Source: Rhodospirillales bacterium URHD0017
GTDB taxonomy: Bacteria; Pseudomonadota; Alphaproteobacteria; Reyranellales; Reyranellaceae
NCBI GenBank assembly: GCA_900110395.1
Contig: FODP01000008.1
Coordinates: forward strand, 186,001 to 250,000
Reading direction: 5' to 3'
Length of the DNA: 64,000 bases
Both the position numbers and the translations under genes were made by a program. Of the stretch, positions 28,512 to 36,626 are shown one piece after another (within the stretch, counting starts at the first letter, position 1; every line of letters begins with the position of its first letter). Below the pieces are notes generated by a model. That model saw only the letters and a program-made list of their open reading frames with translations, did no database searches and was not told the origin of the DNA.

Positions 28512-29215
28512 TGCCCAGCTATCGAAGCGAGCTGCACGGCCGCTCCGAGGCCCCGTTGATCTCGCTGCGGTCGAGGAGGTCGTCGTCGCAGCACGGCCGA
28601 TGGGTCGCGCTCGCCGTCCTGTGCCAGTGTAAATGCCGACAGCGCTTCCTGCGCGACCTGTCCCACCTCGAGCTGGCGCGCGGTGATCACGCCTCCGGCG
28701 CTGGCGCGCAACTCGGTATGGGTCAGGGCGTCTTTGGCGGTCCCGACTTCTGCTTTGGCGGCTTCGAGCGATGCCTCGGCCGTGCGTACCTCCTCTTGCG
28801 CCTGTTCGAGCGACGAACGGGTGGTGAAGCGCTGCGCAAACAGGGCTTGTTGTCGATCGAAAGTAGCGGACTTCACGCGGACATCGGATTCGGCGGCGGC
28901 CACCTTGGCGACCGCGGCATCGAGATCGGCCTGCTGTTCGACCGGGGAAATGCGGGCCAGGACGTCGGCTCCGATGTCCGCCAACCGCTCGGTCACGCGA
29001 CCGCTGACGCGGAAGGAGAGTTCGGTACGGACTCGAGCCTGAATGTCGCCGGTCAGCGTGGCCGACCGCTGGTAATCCTGAAGCCGTACCGTTTCAGCGC
29101 GAACGAGAATGGGCGGTTTGGACGATACGTCGCCCTCCTCCTTGCAGCTCGACAGAGAGATCACCAAGAACAGCAAATAGGCGCTTCGAACGCCAGGTCG
29201 AGTGCGATAACTCAT
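28448..29215 (-). pseudogene. RND efflux periplasmic adaptor, 3'-truncated
   Basis: The lipoprotein signal ends in LSSC. Adaptor features follow: SATLTGDIQARVRTELSFRVSGRV, a long alpha-hairpin (FDRQQALFAQRFTTRSSLEQAQEEVRTAEASLEAAKAEV) and LRASAGGVITARQLEVGQVA. Family similarity stops after FTLAQDGERD at about 28600; the last ~50 residues are Arg-rich and unrelated. Intact adaptors are ~370 residues, so the barrel and membrane-proximal domains are lost, and no RND pump gene remains. It overlaps the marR stop by 4 bases, once a marR-adaptor-pump operon. Probably nonfunctional. Confidence 0.8.
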
Positions 29216-29811
29216 GGCTGTGCGATAGAGTTGACGAGACGCTTCGGTGTCGCGGCATCCTTGATGTTCCGCCGACGTCTCGTGGACGCCGGGAGTGCCG
29301 ACCTCAAGGTGTCGAGGGCCGCCGGTCCTCGCTCAACCAGCTCCGCGATGATTGCCGAGAAGTGCTTGAAGTCCTCCTTGTTCATCCATCCGAAGAAGAG
29401 GTCGTTCACGAGCACTGTCGTCGGGGCAATGGTCGCGACCAGCTGTTCGCCCTTCCTCGATAGTCGCAAGAGGACTGAACGCTTGTCCCGGGGATTAGGG
29501 GTTCGCATCAGAATCCCCTTCTTGACCAACAATCCCGTCTGCAGAACGACGAAAGAATTGTGCAATTGGAGAGTTCTGGCGACCTCGCTGACCGTTATCC
29601 CGCCATGTCGGTGACGCTCGGCGACCACCCGGATCATGCTGTATTGCGATGGCGCAACGTCGATCTTCACCGCGAACTCCTTGCGTGCCGTTTCGAGAAT
29701 CGCCGTGAGCGCGAACAGGTCGTAGAGCAGGCCGCGAAACCCTGCATCCGATCGGTTGGAGAGAAGCGACGTCCTGGAGACGGACAGGGGCAAAAAGGAA
29801 GCTCTTGGCAC
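29212..29811 (-). CDS. MarR-family transcriptional regulator
   Basis: 199 residues. The winged helix is seen in GGITVSEVARTLQLHNSFVVLQTGLLVKKGILMRTPNPRDKRSVLLRLSRKGEQL, including the conserved DKR wing. GTG start at 29811 with AAAGGGAAACAGCC upstream. It precedes and overlaps the efflux adaptor remnant, so it presumably once repressed that pump. An AT-rich stretch at 29890-29945 upstream is a plausible operator and promoter zone. Confidence 0.9.
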   Translation of the reverse strand: MPRASFLPLSVSRTSLLSNRSDAGFRGLLYDLFALTAILETARKEFAVKIDVAPSQYSMIRVVAERHRHGGITVSEVARTLQLHNSFVVLQTGLLVKKGILMRTPNPRDKRSVLLRLSRKGEQLVATIAPTTVLVNDLFFGWMNKEDFKHFSAIIAELVERGPAALDTLRSALPASTRRRRNIKDAATPKRLVNSIAQP

Positions 29812-29887
29812 GGCTGTTTCCCTTTCAACGACTGTTGAGCAACGCTTGGCGGCCGGCGAGGTCTGCGCCAGCAGTCCCTCCCAGTTT

Positions 29888-29946
29888 GATATAGCTCAAT
29901 AATCGCATAAGAAAAATACGTAATAATTCAAACATAAAGCTTGCGG
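29888..29946. promoter_or_regulatory. AT-rich divergent promoter region between marR and the DUF2092 gene
   Basis: Roughly 60 bases of unusually AT-rich DNA (for example CAATAATCGCATAAGAAAAA) in otherwise GC-rich surroundings, with loosely inverted TTTGATAT and ATTCAAAC ends. It is the only candidate promoter or operator stretch in the 260-base divergent gap. I cannot identify exact boxes. Confidence 0.35.
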
Positions 29947-30074
29947 AGGCGGCCCCTGCGCGGCAGAAAGCCTGTGATCGCCTTGCGAGAAGGTCGGCAT
30001 TGTCCCGCACAGCGTGTTGCAGGACGTGCGCTCCGCCGCACGGATGTGTTGTAACTGCCCGAATGGAGCAATCG

Positions 30075-30872
30075 ATGATGCGGTTTCTTGCAGTGTTGGC
30101 TGCTTGCATCGTAGCAGCTTCGGCGCCAGCTGCGGCCCAGCAGAGTCCCTCGCCGCCCACGACCCCGGCTGCGGCTGAATCGGCCAAGGCCAAGGCTCTG
30201 CTCATGCGGATGGCTGAATTCCTGGCCAAGGCGCAGAGTTTCTCCGTGACCATCGATGAGAGCTTCGATGTCGTTCAGCCGTCGGGGCAGAAGATCGAGT
30301 TTGACGAAACGCGCAAGGTCACATTGAGCCGTCCCGACAAGCTTCGCATCGACATTCAGGAAGCCGACGGCGACGAGCAGCAGATCCGCTTCGACGGACA
30401 GGATCTCGTGCTGTTTTCCCCGAAGGACAAGGTCTTCGGCAAGTTGACCAGACCCGGCAACGTCGACGGGACCATCTACTATTTCGTCAGCGAAATGCAG
30501 ACTCGCCTGCCGTTGTCGCTTCTGCTCGTAACGACGATCGCCGAGGAGCTGCAAAAGCGGGTCACCGATATCTCGCTGGTCGAGCAGGCTGCCGTCGACG
30601 GCAAGCCGACCGACCATCTGGCGGCCCGGACCGACGATCTCGACTTCCAGGTGTGGATCGCCACCGGCGATGCGCCGGTGCCGCTTCGAGTGGTCATCAC
30701 CTACAAGAAGGACCCCGGGCAGCCGCAGTTCAGGGCGACGCTCGGCCAGTGGAACTTCAATCCCAAGATCGACCCGGAGTCGTTCACGTTCGTGCCGCCC
30801 GCCGGCGCGGAGCGCGTCGCCTTCATGGTTCCGGCGACCGGCAAAGCCGGCCCGGCCGGCGGAGGGAAATAG
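30075..30872 (+). CDS. DUF2092-family secreted protein
   Basis: 265 residues. Signal peptide MMRFLAVLAACIVAASAPAAAQ, then a helical LMRMAEFLAKAQSFSVTIDESFDVVQPSGQKIEFDE and beta-strand-rich sequence (KVTLSRPDKLRIDIQEADG) ending NPKIDPESFTFVPPAGAERV. This LolA/LppX-like arrangement defines DUF2092, thought to be periplasmic lipid- or ligand-carrier-like. Start at 30075 after ATGGAGCAATCG. The next gene begins 3 bases after its stop. Confidence 0.85.
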   Translation: MMRFLAVLAACIVAASAPAAAQQSPSPPTTPAAAESAKAKALLMRMAEFLAKAQSFSVTIDESFDVVQPSGQKIEFDETRKVTLSRPDKLRIDIQEADGDEQQIRFDGQDLVLFSPKDKVFGKLTRPGNVDGTIYYFVSEMQTRLPLSLLLVTTIAEELQKRVTDISLVEQAAVDGKPTDHLAARTDDLDFQVWIATGDAPVPLRVVITYKKDPGQPQFRATLGQWNFNPKIDPESFTFVPPAGAERVAFMVPATGKAGPAGGGK

Positions 30873-30875
30873 ATC

Positions 30876-31685
30876 ATGAACACCCGACCTGGCCTTTATT
30901 GGACGATCGGTTCGGCGGCCGTTGCCTGCACCTTCGCGATCGCCCTCGCGGCTGACGCCTTCGCCCAGCGTGGCGGAGGAGGTGGTGGTGGACGCGGCGG
31001 TGGCGGTGGCGGACGCGGTGGCGGCGGTGGGTTCTCCAAGTCGGGTCCGGCCAGCTCGGGAAGTTTCGGTGGCGGCGGTGGCCAGGCGCAGCGCGGTGGG
31101 CAGGGTCAGAGGGCTCAGGGCGGACAGGGTCCCCAAGGTGGACAAGGCGCCCAGGGTGGGCAGGGTCAGAGGGCTCAGGGCGGACAAGGCCCCCAGGGCA
31201 CGTCGAATGCGAATCAGGGCCAACGCCAGCAAACAACGACGACGAACCAGGGCAATCGCCAGTCGACTGCCGGCGGCAACCAGGACTCGAGACAGTCGTC
31301 GGCGAGCAGCGCCCAGTCCTCGAGAGAAACCACGGTGAACAGCAACGTGAACAGCAACGTCACGAACAACGCCTACGTCTACAATGGCCGCGGCGCGGCC
31401 GCGCCGGGTTATGGCTACGCGGCTAATCCAGTCGCCACGACCGCGGTCGTGGTCGGAACTGCCGCCGTCGTAGGCGCCGCTGCCGCCTCTACAACCGCGC
31501 CGGCTGCAGCTCCCGTCTATGCGGCGCCCGCCACTGTAACGGCGGTTGCCGAGCTTCCGTGCGATACCGGTCCTGTCAATTACAACGACATTTCTTTCTA
31601 CCAGTGCGGGTCAACCTGGTTCACGCGGGCCTATGTCAGCGGCAGCGTTGCCTATGTCGTCAGCAGCCCTCCGCCCGGCCGCTGA
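30876..31685 (+). CDS. Exported Gly/Gln-rich repeat protein
   Basis: 269 residues. After a signal peptide (VACTFAIALAADAFAQ) comes a poly-Gly/Arg block, then GGQGQRAQGGQGPQ units in tandem (residues ~70-107), a Ser/Asn/Gln-rich stretch with NSNVNSNVTNN, an Ala/Val hydrophobic stretch (VATTAVVVGTAAVVGAAAA) that may be a membrane segment, and a C-terminal domain with two cysteines (ELPCDTGPVNYNDISFYQCGSTWF) seen in many short exported proteins. It is co-transcribed with the DUF2092 gene (3-base gap) and probably acts at the cell surface with it. Confidence 0.7.
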   Translation: MNTRPGLYWTIGSAAVACTFAIALAADAFAQRGGGGGGGRGGGGGGRGGGGGFSKSGPASSGSFGGGGGQAQRGGQGQRAQGGQGPQGGQGAQGGQGQRAQGGQGPQGTSNANQGQRQQTTTTNQGNRQSTAGGNQDSRQSSASSAQSSRETTVNSNVNSNVTNNAYVYNGRGAAAPGYGYAANPVATTAVVVGTAAVVGAAAASTTAPAAAPVYAAPATVTAVAELPCDTGPVNYNDISFYQCGSTWFTRAYVSGSVAYVVSSPPPGR

Positions 31686-31833
31686 GCGTCAGCGCGGATG
31701 AAGGCACTCATGTGCGTTTGGGTCCGCGGCGCTGACGCCGCAGGGCGCGTGGTTCCCAGTCGTCGAGTTCGGGCCGGGCGGCGCATCGGCCGAGCCTCAT
31801 GCCTACCACATGCCGCACAAGGATGATCGATCC

Positions 31834-33069
31834 ATGAAACATCAAATCAATTGGGGACAGGCTCCCTTGAGCCCATCGCGGCGAAACCTGCTGCGCATGG
31901 CCGCCGGCGGCGCAATGGCCGCGAGTATTCCGGGATGCGCATCCCCCGATCGCGGAGAGGCCGTTCCGACCGGCCAGGCGCATCGGGCGACCGTGCTGGG
32001 CATTCCCAACGAGCGTTTCTTCCCGGGCTCGGGGTCCGACGCGCTGGAGCGGGAATTCTTCCAGGCCTTTACGCGCCTGGCAGCTGCCAAGGGCCTGAAG
32101 TCGCCGCTCGAACTGCCGAAGCTCGAAGCGCTGGCCATTTCCGGTGGCGGCGAAAACGGCGCCTTCGGTGCCGGATTGCTGAATGGCTGGACCGCACAGG
32201 GAACGCGGCCCGAGTTCGAAATCGTCACCGGCATCAGCACGGGCGCGCTGACCGCGCCGTTCGCATTCCTCGGTCCCGCCTACGACGCGAAGCTCAAGGC
32301 GGTCTACACCGAACTCGAACCCAAGCATGTGCTGGTCACCCGCTTCATCACGGCAGCGGTCTGGGACGACGCCATGGCCGACAACGCGCCCCTCTATCGC
32401 ACCATCTCCAACTATCTCGACGAGAAAATGCTGGCCGAGATCGCGCGGGCTTACGAAGGCGGGCGCCTGCTGCTGGTTGCGTCGACCGATCTCGACGCAC
32501 AGATGCCCGTCATCTGGAACATCGGAGCCATTGCCAAGAGTGGCCATCCCAAGGCAGCCGACACCATCCGGCGGGTCCTGCTCGCTTCGGCCGCCATTCC
32601 CGGCGCCTTTCCGCCGACCATGATCGACGTCACGCTCGACGGGAAGGCCTACCAGGAGATGCATGTCGACGGCGGCGCTTTCGCCCAGACTTTTCTCTAT
32701 CCGGCCACCCTGACCAACACTCGCCGCAAGCGCATGCAGGCGAAGTTGCCGGTCCTGGATCTCGATGCCTACGTCATCCGCAACGGCCGGCTCGACCCCG
32801 AGTGGGTGAAGGTGCAGCGACAAACACTGAGCATTGCCGGTCGGGCGATCTCCACCATGACCACGGCGGCCGGCTACAATGACGTGGTCAAGATCTACTT
32901 CAGCTGTGTGCGCGACGATATCGGCTTCCATCTCGCTTACATGGGCAGCGACTTCAACACGCCGCTGCCGCAGCCGTTCGATCCGACCTACATGAAAGCT
33001 CTTTACGAATACGGCTACCAGCGTGGCCGTCAGGGCTACGACTGGGCCAGGAAGCCGCCCAACGTGTGA
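31834..33069 (+). CDS. Patatin-like phospholipase, Tat-exported
   Basis: About 411 residues. The oxyanion loop SGGGENGAFGAG is at 103-114, the nucleophile Ser135 is in GISTG, and the Asp279-Gly-Gly dyad motif is in HVDGGAF. This Ser-Asp arrangement hydrolyses lipid acyl esters. The N-terminus holds a twin-arginine signal (PSRRNLLRMAAGGAM) ending near Cys35 (IPGC, an atypical lipobox). ATG at 31834 preferred over 31810. It overlaps the following transporter gene by 4 bases. Confidence 0.88.
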   Translation: MKHQINWGQAPLSPSRRNLLRMAAGGAMAASIPGCASPDRGEAVPTGQAHRATVLGIPNERFFPGSGSDALEREFFQAFTRLAAAKGLKSPLELPKLEALAISGGGENGAFGAGLLNGWTAQGTRPEFEIVTGISTGALTAPFAFLGPAYDAKLKAVYTELEPKHVLVTRFITAAVWDDAMADNAPLYRTISNYLDEKMLAEIARAYEGGRLLLVASTDLDAQMPVIWNIGAIAKSGHPKAADTIRRVLLASAAIPGAFPPTMIDVTLDGKAYQEMHVDGGAFAQTFLYPATLTNTRRKRMQAKLPVLDLDAYVIRNGRLDPEWVKVQRQTLSIAGRAISTMTTAAGYNDVVKIYFSCVRDDIGFHLAYMGSDFNTPLPQPFDPTYMKALYEYGYQRGRQGYDWARKPPNV

Positions 33070-34043
33070 CGATCGACGGCCTCATGTTTCGCGCAGAACG
33101 TGGGCGCGCGTTTGAAGTGCCAAAGCTCCATCGTCGAACGCCGTGTTTGCTCGTTCTGCTCGGTCTTCTTCTCGGCGTCGCGAGCGTAGCCCGCGCGCAG
33201 GATATCGAGCCGCGCGCCTATTCCAACGCGCCGATCGGCGTGAACTTCCTCATCAGTGGCTACGTATATACCCAGGGCAGCCTCCCGACAGACCCATCGA
33301 TCCCGGTCACCAGTTCGCACCTCACGACGTCCAGCGCCGTACTTGCCTACGGCCACGTCTTCGACTTCTTCGGGCAGTCCGCCAGGATCAACGTTGCGAC
33401 CGCCTATGGCGGACTCGGCGGCAGTGCCGTCCTCGCCGGCCAACCGATCCAGCGTTCCGTCGACGGCCTCTCCGACACAATTCTCCGGGTCTCCACCAAC
33501 CTCTATGGCGCCCCCGCCATGGACCTGCGGGAATTCAGAAACTACCAGCAGGACCTCATCCTTGGCGCCAGCGTCACCGTCACCCTGCCGACGGGCCAGT
33601 ACGATTCCTCGCGCCTCGTGAACATCGGCACCAACCGCTGGTCCTTTCGGCCCGAACTCGGCGCCTCCAAGGCTTTTGGCCCTCTCACCTTCGAACTCGC
33701 CGCCGGCCCCGTGTTCTTTACCGACAACACCAATTTCCTCAACGGCCACGTCCGCTCGCACGCCCCGATCGGCTCCGTCCAATCCCACGCCATCTACGAC
33801 TTCGGAAACGGCATCTGGGCCGCGCTCGATGCGCAGTATTTCACTGGTGGTTCCACCGCAATCGACGGCCAGGGCAACGAAGACCTGCAAAGCAACTGGC
33901 GCGTCGGCGCTACGCTTGCCTTGCCGCTGAACCAGAACTTTTCGCTAAAACTTTCTGCCAGCACCGGCGTTTACGCCCGCACCGGCAACAACTACGACCT
34001 CGTCGGAGTTTTTGTACAATATCGCTGGGGGGCGGGACTTTGA
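33066..34043 (+). CDS. MetA-pathway (phenol degradation) type outer-membrane transporter
   Basis: 325 residues. A hydrophobic signal (CLLVLLGLLLGVASVARAQ) is followed by beta-barrel sequence typical of the family: PRAYSNAPIGVNFLISGYVYTQG, YGHVFDFFGQSARINVATAYGG, LPTGQYDSSRLVNIGTNRWSFRPELGASKAFGPLTFELAAG and a closing GVFVQYRWGAGL. The GTG at 33066 overlaps the patatin stop. Family members sit in aromatic-compound gene clusters but also elsewhere. A joint role with the phospholipase in the outer membrane is inferred only from overlap. Confidence 0.85.
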   Translation: MTIDGLMFRAERGRAFEVPKLHRRTPCLLVLLGLLLGVASVARAQDIEPRAYSNAPIGVNFLISGYVYTQGSLPTDPSIPVTSSHLTTSSAVLAYGHVFDFFGQSARINVATAYGGLGGSAVLAGQPIQRSVDGLSDTILRVSTNLYGAPAMDLREFRNYQQDLILGASVTVTLPTGQYDSSRLVNIGTNRWSFRPELGASKAFGPLTFELAAGPVFFTDNTNFLNGHVRSHAPIGSVQSHAIYDFGNGIWAALDAQYFTGGSTAIDGQGNEDLQSNWRVGATLALPLNQNFSLKLSASTGVYARTGNNYDLVGVFVQYRWGAGL

Positions 34044-34178
34044 CGCCTTTCTCGCGGAAACTGCCGCCACCAGTGCGGCAGCGCAGGGGCCGTCACCCAA
34101 TCGCGTCAGAGGAACGGCAGTCCCCGCGGCGTTCCCGAAAGCAATTCAAACGCGAGAGCACAAATCCACCGAGCCCGC

Positions 34179-34862
34179 TCACTCCGCTCCGGCAAGGATA
34201 TTGATCGCGCTACCGGCAATTCCGGTCAATGTGACGATCGAGATGGTCGCCTGCAGTAACATCAGCATCTTGGCGCGGCGTGAAAGTGGCGGAGCGTCCG
34301 CCGGGCTGAAGGTCAGACTGGTAGTGAACGCGACGAATAAGTAATCAGAATATTGAGGCACCCATGAGTCATAGTGCGGCAGGTTGCTGCCGCGCTGAGG
34401 AAAGAGAAACTCCCATGGTTCATTGGCGCGCGGGATCTCTCCGACTCCCGGTGGATCGATAATCCAATACCAGATTGAAAATATCAGGACGTTCGATATC
34501 GCCATCTGCATGACATCGAACATCAATTCATGGATGGCTAGCGAAGTGGAGCCGAACAGCACGGCAAGAAGTGCATTTGTGTGGACCAGCAATGCCAGCG
34601 TGCACAAGGCGTTGGCAATGATGATGAAACGGAACAGGGCACGCTTGTATTTGAGAGTCCACAGCGCAACCAGCACTGCAAGGATACCGACGCGCACGAC
34701 AATTAGACTGGTTACTTCAGGCGGAGTATCTCTGGGCATGGAATGCCGCAGCGCGCCGAACGTTATCGTATAGGAAATGATCGTTTGCGAGAAACAGATC
34801 ACAGCCACTATCAGTACAACCGTGCCAAGCGAGGCTCCGCGATCTCGAAAGAATCGCTCCAT
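34179..34862 (-). CDS. Multi-pass membrane protein, DUF1345-like C-terminus
   Basis: About 227 residues from ATG 34862 (GCAGG six bases upstream). Several membrane helices are visible (TVVLIVAVICFSQTIISYTI, FIIIANALCTLALLVHTNAL). The C-terminal pattern YSDYLFVAFTTSLTFSPAD then LSRRAKMLMLLQATISIV resembles the pore-proximal end of DUF1345 and other two-helix ion-channel-like proteins. The local GC content is lower than in neighbours, which may mark recent transfer next to the island. Function unknown. Confidence 0.65.
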   Translation of the reverse strand: MERFFRDRGASLGTVVLIVAVICFSQTIISYTITFGALRHSMPRDTPPEVTSLIVVRVGILAVLVALWTLKYKRALFRFIIIANALCTLALLVHTNALLAVLFGSTSLAIHELMFDVMQMAISNVLIFSIWYWIIDPPGVGEIPRANEPWEFLFPQRGSNLPHYDSWVPQYSDYLFVAFTTSLTFSPADAPPLSRRAKMLMLLQATISIVTLTGIAGSAINILAGAE

Positions 34863-34999
34863 CGTCAACCTGCATATCTGTATCCAATCGCACGGCATAC
34901 TATGGCATTGTCAATTACGCCATGGCCGAGTCACCCCTGTCCTTACCGAAAACGTCGTCCGAGCTGGCGTGAGAGGCGAGATCAGGTAGGCTGGGTGCA

Positions 35000-35268
35000 A
35001 TGATCGCGTTCCTGATCCTGGTCTTCCAGGTTCTGGTCTCGCCGTTCAAGACGCAGGCGCGACTGGAAGCCGAGATCGTTCTGTTGCGGCATCAGTTGAA
35101 CGTGTTGCGTCAGCGCCTTCCCTCGAAGCCGAGGCTGACGGTGGCTGACCGATTGCTCTTCGTATGGCTCTATCGCCCTGTTTCCATCGGTGCTGAACGC
35201 CGTGACGATTATCCAACGGAGACTGTCGTTCGGTGGCATCGGGCCGGCTTTCGCCTGTACTGGCGTTG
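35000..35268 (+). pseudogene. IS transposase/integrase N-terminal fragment
   Basis: The start MIAFLILVFQVLVSPFKTQARLEAEIVLLRHQLNVLRQRLPSKPRLTVADRLLFVWLYR is the recognisable N-terminus of an integrase-core transposase family common in Bradyrhizobium-like genomes. A one-base insertion near 35176 shifts the frame and a one-base loss near 35219 restores it, so TETVVRWHRAGFRLYWR is back in the family frame. Similarity then stops abruptly at about 35268. The DDE catalytic region is absent. It is a dead fragment marking a deletion junction. Confidence 0.82.
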
Positions 35269-35342
35269 TCCCGGGCCTCGGCCTCGGTACCCTGCGCCAT
35301 GCTGGCCAGCACGAGTATGAAGATCGCGAAGGCGTTGTTCAC
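35269..35342 (-). pseudogene. Truncated exported ORF at the transposase junction
   Basis: A GTG at 35342 overlaps the stop of the immunity gene by 4 bases (GTGA) and opens NNAFAIFILVLASMAQGTEA, a good signal-peptide-like start. After about 25 codons the reading frame enters the transposase fragment on the opposite strand. The small-gene cluster therefore once continued to the left and was cut by the insertion or deletion event. No family assignment is possible from 25 residues. Confidence 0.5.
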
Positions 35343-35554
35343 GACTTCGACGCCTTGATGGCCTCGAGCACTTCGCGGTGCTGACGCTCGGTCAGCTTCT
35401 CACCGGTGGCGACGTAGATCATGGCGATGAACCAGCCCAGCAGCGGGATGCAGTTGAGCAGGAAGACCTTGCCCGGCCGGCCGTGCCGGTACTTGCCACG
35501 CGTGAGCGCGAGGATGGTGGGCAGGAAGTAGAGGGGCAGCAGAATGATGATCAT
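35339..35554 (-). CDS. Superinfection immunity protein (T4 Imm-like family)
   Basis: 71 residues. Two membrane helices, IIILLPLYFLPTILALTRG and KVFLLNCIPLLGWFIAMIYV, are separated by a short basic loop RHGRPGK, then a charged tail ERQHREVLEAIKASKS. The N(x)ILGW / LNCIPLLGWFIAMIYVATG pattern is that of the Imm superinfection family, whose T4 member blocks entry of DNA from related phages. It is the last intact gene of the cluster. Its AGGAG lies 7 bases before the ATG, inside leader module 1. Confidence 0.82.
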   Translation of the reverse strand: MIIILLPLYFLPTILALTRGKYRHGRPGKVFLLNCIPLLGWFIAMIYVATGEKLTERQHREVLEAIKASKS

Positions 35555-35636
35555 GGTGAGGCTCCTATCTGGCGGCGAGATTGCCGCCTACCACGGAAAG
35601 CCCGCGCACCTTTCGGTGGCGGGCTATCGGCGCGGC
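35555..35636 (-). repeat. Leader module 1 (two hairpins plus GATAGGAG)
   Basis: Read on the minus strand: hairpin A is AGCCCGC-CACC-GAAA-GGTG-(C)-GCGGGCT, hairpin B is GGCGGC-AATCTC-GCCGCC, then AGATAGGAG and the immunity start codon. The layout matches modules at 36071-36158, 36627-36715 and 37289-37378. It lies between the small lipoprotein stop and the imm start. Confidence 0.85.
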
Positions 35637-35789
35637 TTAGGGTGTCAGCGGCTTAGCGGGCCAGCCGTCACCGGGTAGCGCCGTACGCGGCTCGCGCGGC
35701 GTCGGGACGTGGTCGGCCCCGTACGGGATACCGAGCACGCCACAGGCGCCGAGCATCAGCGCGCTGGCGAGAGCGACGAGCGCCCGCAT
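35637..35789 (-). CDS. 50-aa proline-rich lipoprotein
   Basis: MRALVALASALMLGAC forms a complete lipoprotein signal with lipobox LGAC and Cys at 16. The mature 35 residues are rich in proline (HVPTPREPRTALPGD then WPAKPLTP). The ATG shares one base with the preceding gene's stop (TGATG), so translation is coupled and no separate leader module is needed. Size, lipobox and proline content recall phage outer spanins (Rz1), but no inner spanin partner is recognisable. Function unproven. Confidence 0.7.
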   Translation of the reverse strand: MRALVALASALMLGACGVLGIPYGADHVPTPREPRTALPGDGWPAKPLTP

Positions 35790-36070
35790 CACTGCACTGA
35801 GACGTTCGCCGAGCCCGGCGCCATGCAGGCGAACAGGAACTCGTAGGGCGGCAGAATGGTGCCGTTCGGTATCTGCCGCTTGGACAGGTATACGGGCTGG
35901 CGCTTGTAGATCGAGCAGCCGCGCACGGCTTCGCTGGTTGCCATCTCAAGGTTGTCGACGGAGGTCTGCACCTTGACCTTGTCGGTGGCGATGTCGCTGA
36001 TCGCTGCGCTCGCGCAGGCGCCCAGCATCAGGGTCGTGGCCAGAAGGCCGATCTTCACAACAGTCTTCAC
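35789..36070 (-). CDS. 93-aa lipoprotein
   Basis: Signal and lipobox are MKTVVKIGLLATTLMLGAC. The mature chain, SAAISDIATDKVKVQTSVDNLEMATSEAVRGCSIYKRQPVY, has a further cysteine and another in LFACMAPG. I place the start at the GTG at 36070, because AGGAG sits 5 bases before it; an upstream GTG at 36076 overlaps the ribosome site itself. Unknown family. It sits in the minus-strand small-gene cluster, directly before and overlapping the 50-aa lipoprotein. Confidence 0.72.
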   Translation of the reverse strand: MKTVVKIGLLATTLMLGACASAAISDIATDKVKVQTSVDNLEMATSEAVRGCSIYKRQPVYLSKRQIPNGTILPPYEFLFACMAPGSANVSVQ

Positions 36071-36158
36071 GTTCACTCCTATCTGCGGCGAAATTGCCGC
36101 CCGCCACCGAAAGCCCGCTGCACCTCTCGGTGGCGGGCTCCGGACGGCCGGTAGCGGC
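36071..36158 (-). repeat. Leader module 2
   Basis: Minus strand: hairpin A AGCCCGC-CACC-GAGA-GGTG-(CA)-GCGGGCT, then TTTCGGTGGCGGGC, then hairpin B GCGGC-AATTTC-GCCGC and AGATAGGAG. The segment GCCCGCCACCGA can alternatively pair over 12 bases with TCGGTGGCGGGC, which would melt hairpin A. Two mutually exclusive folds are therefore possible. Confidence 0.85.
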
Positions 36159-36626
36159 TTAGTTGACGAAGGTGGCCTTCACTCGCTTTGAAACGAGCAT
36201 GTAGGGTATCCAGATGACGGCCACGCCGACGCTGCGCCCCACATCCTTGGCGGTCTCGGCGTCGATCAGCTTGTCCAGATTGGTGCTGGGCAGCATCGCC
36301 ATCACCATTAGCGCGTCCAAGAGGATCAAGGCCGGCCCGAGCACCACCTCCCAGATGAACAGCTTGGGGAAGATGCTGCGCTTCTGAAAGAAGCAGATCG
36401 TGCAGGCCAGCATGAGTGCCACATAGCCGGTGTTCATGAGGGCCTCGATCCCGACTAGCATCGGGAAAGCCTGAAAGGACGCACCGATGTCGGGCTGGTT
36501 GTAGTATTCGTACAACGATGCGATCAGGCGCACCGGGCCGACGACTTGGCCAAGGGCCACGAGAACCAGCCAGCCGTTGATGCCCTTGTACTCCTTAGCC
36601 GCAGTTGCATTGTCGATGACAGACAT
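36159..36626 (-). CDS. DUF2569-family membrane protein, 155 aa
   Basis: The opening KGINGWLVLVALGQVVGPVRLI is the DUF2569 signature (GWLxLxxxG). Four membrane helices follow (VGIEALMNTGYVALMLACTI, FIWEVVLGPALILLDALMV and VGVAVIWIPYMLVSKRV among them). The C-terminal Arg-Ser-Val...PYMLVSKRVKATF is also typical. Family role unknown; membrane location is certain. The start follows module 3, with AGGAG nine bases upstream. Confidence 0.83.
   Translation of the reverse strand: MSVIDNATAAKEYKGINGWLVLVALGQVVGPVRLIASLYEYYNQPDIGASFQAFPMLVGIEALMNTGYVALMLACTICFFQKRSIFPKLFIWEVVLGPALILLDALMVMAMLPSTNLDKLIDAETAKDVGRSVGVAVIWIPYMLVSKRVKATFVN

Noticed and set aside
31080..31200. CRISPR-like tandem repeats
   Set aside because: The repeats are in-frame codons of a Gly/Gln-rich protein without unique spacers.
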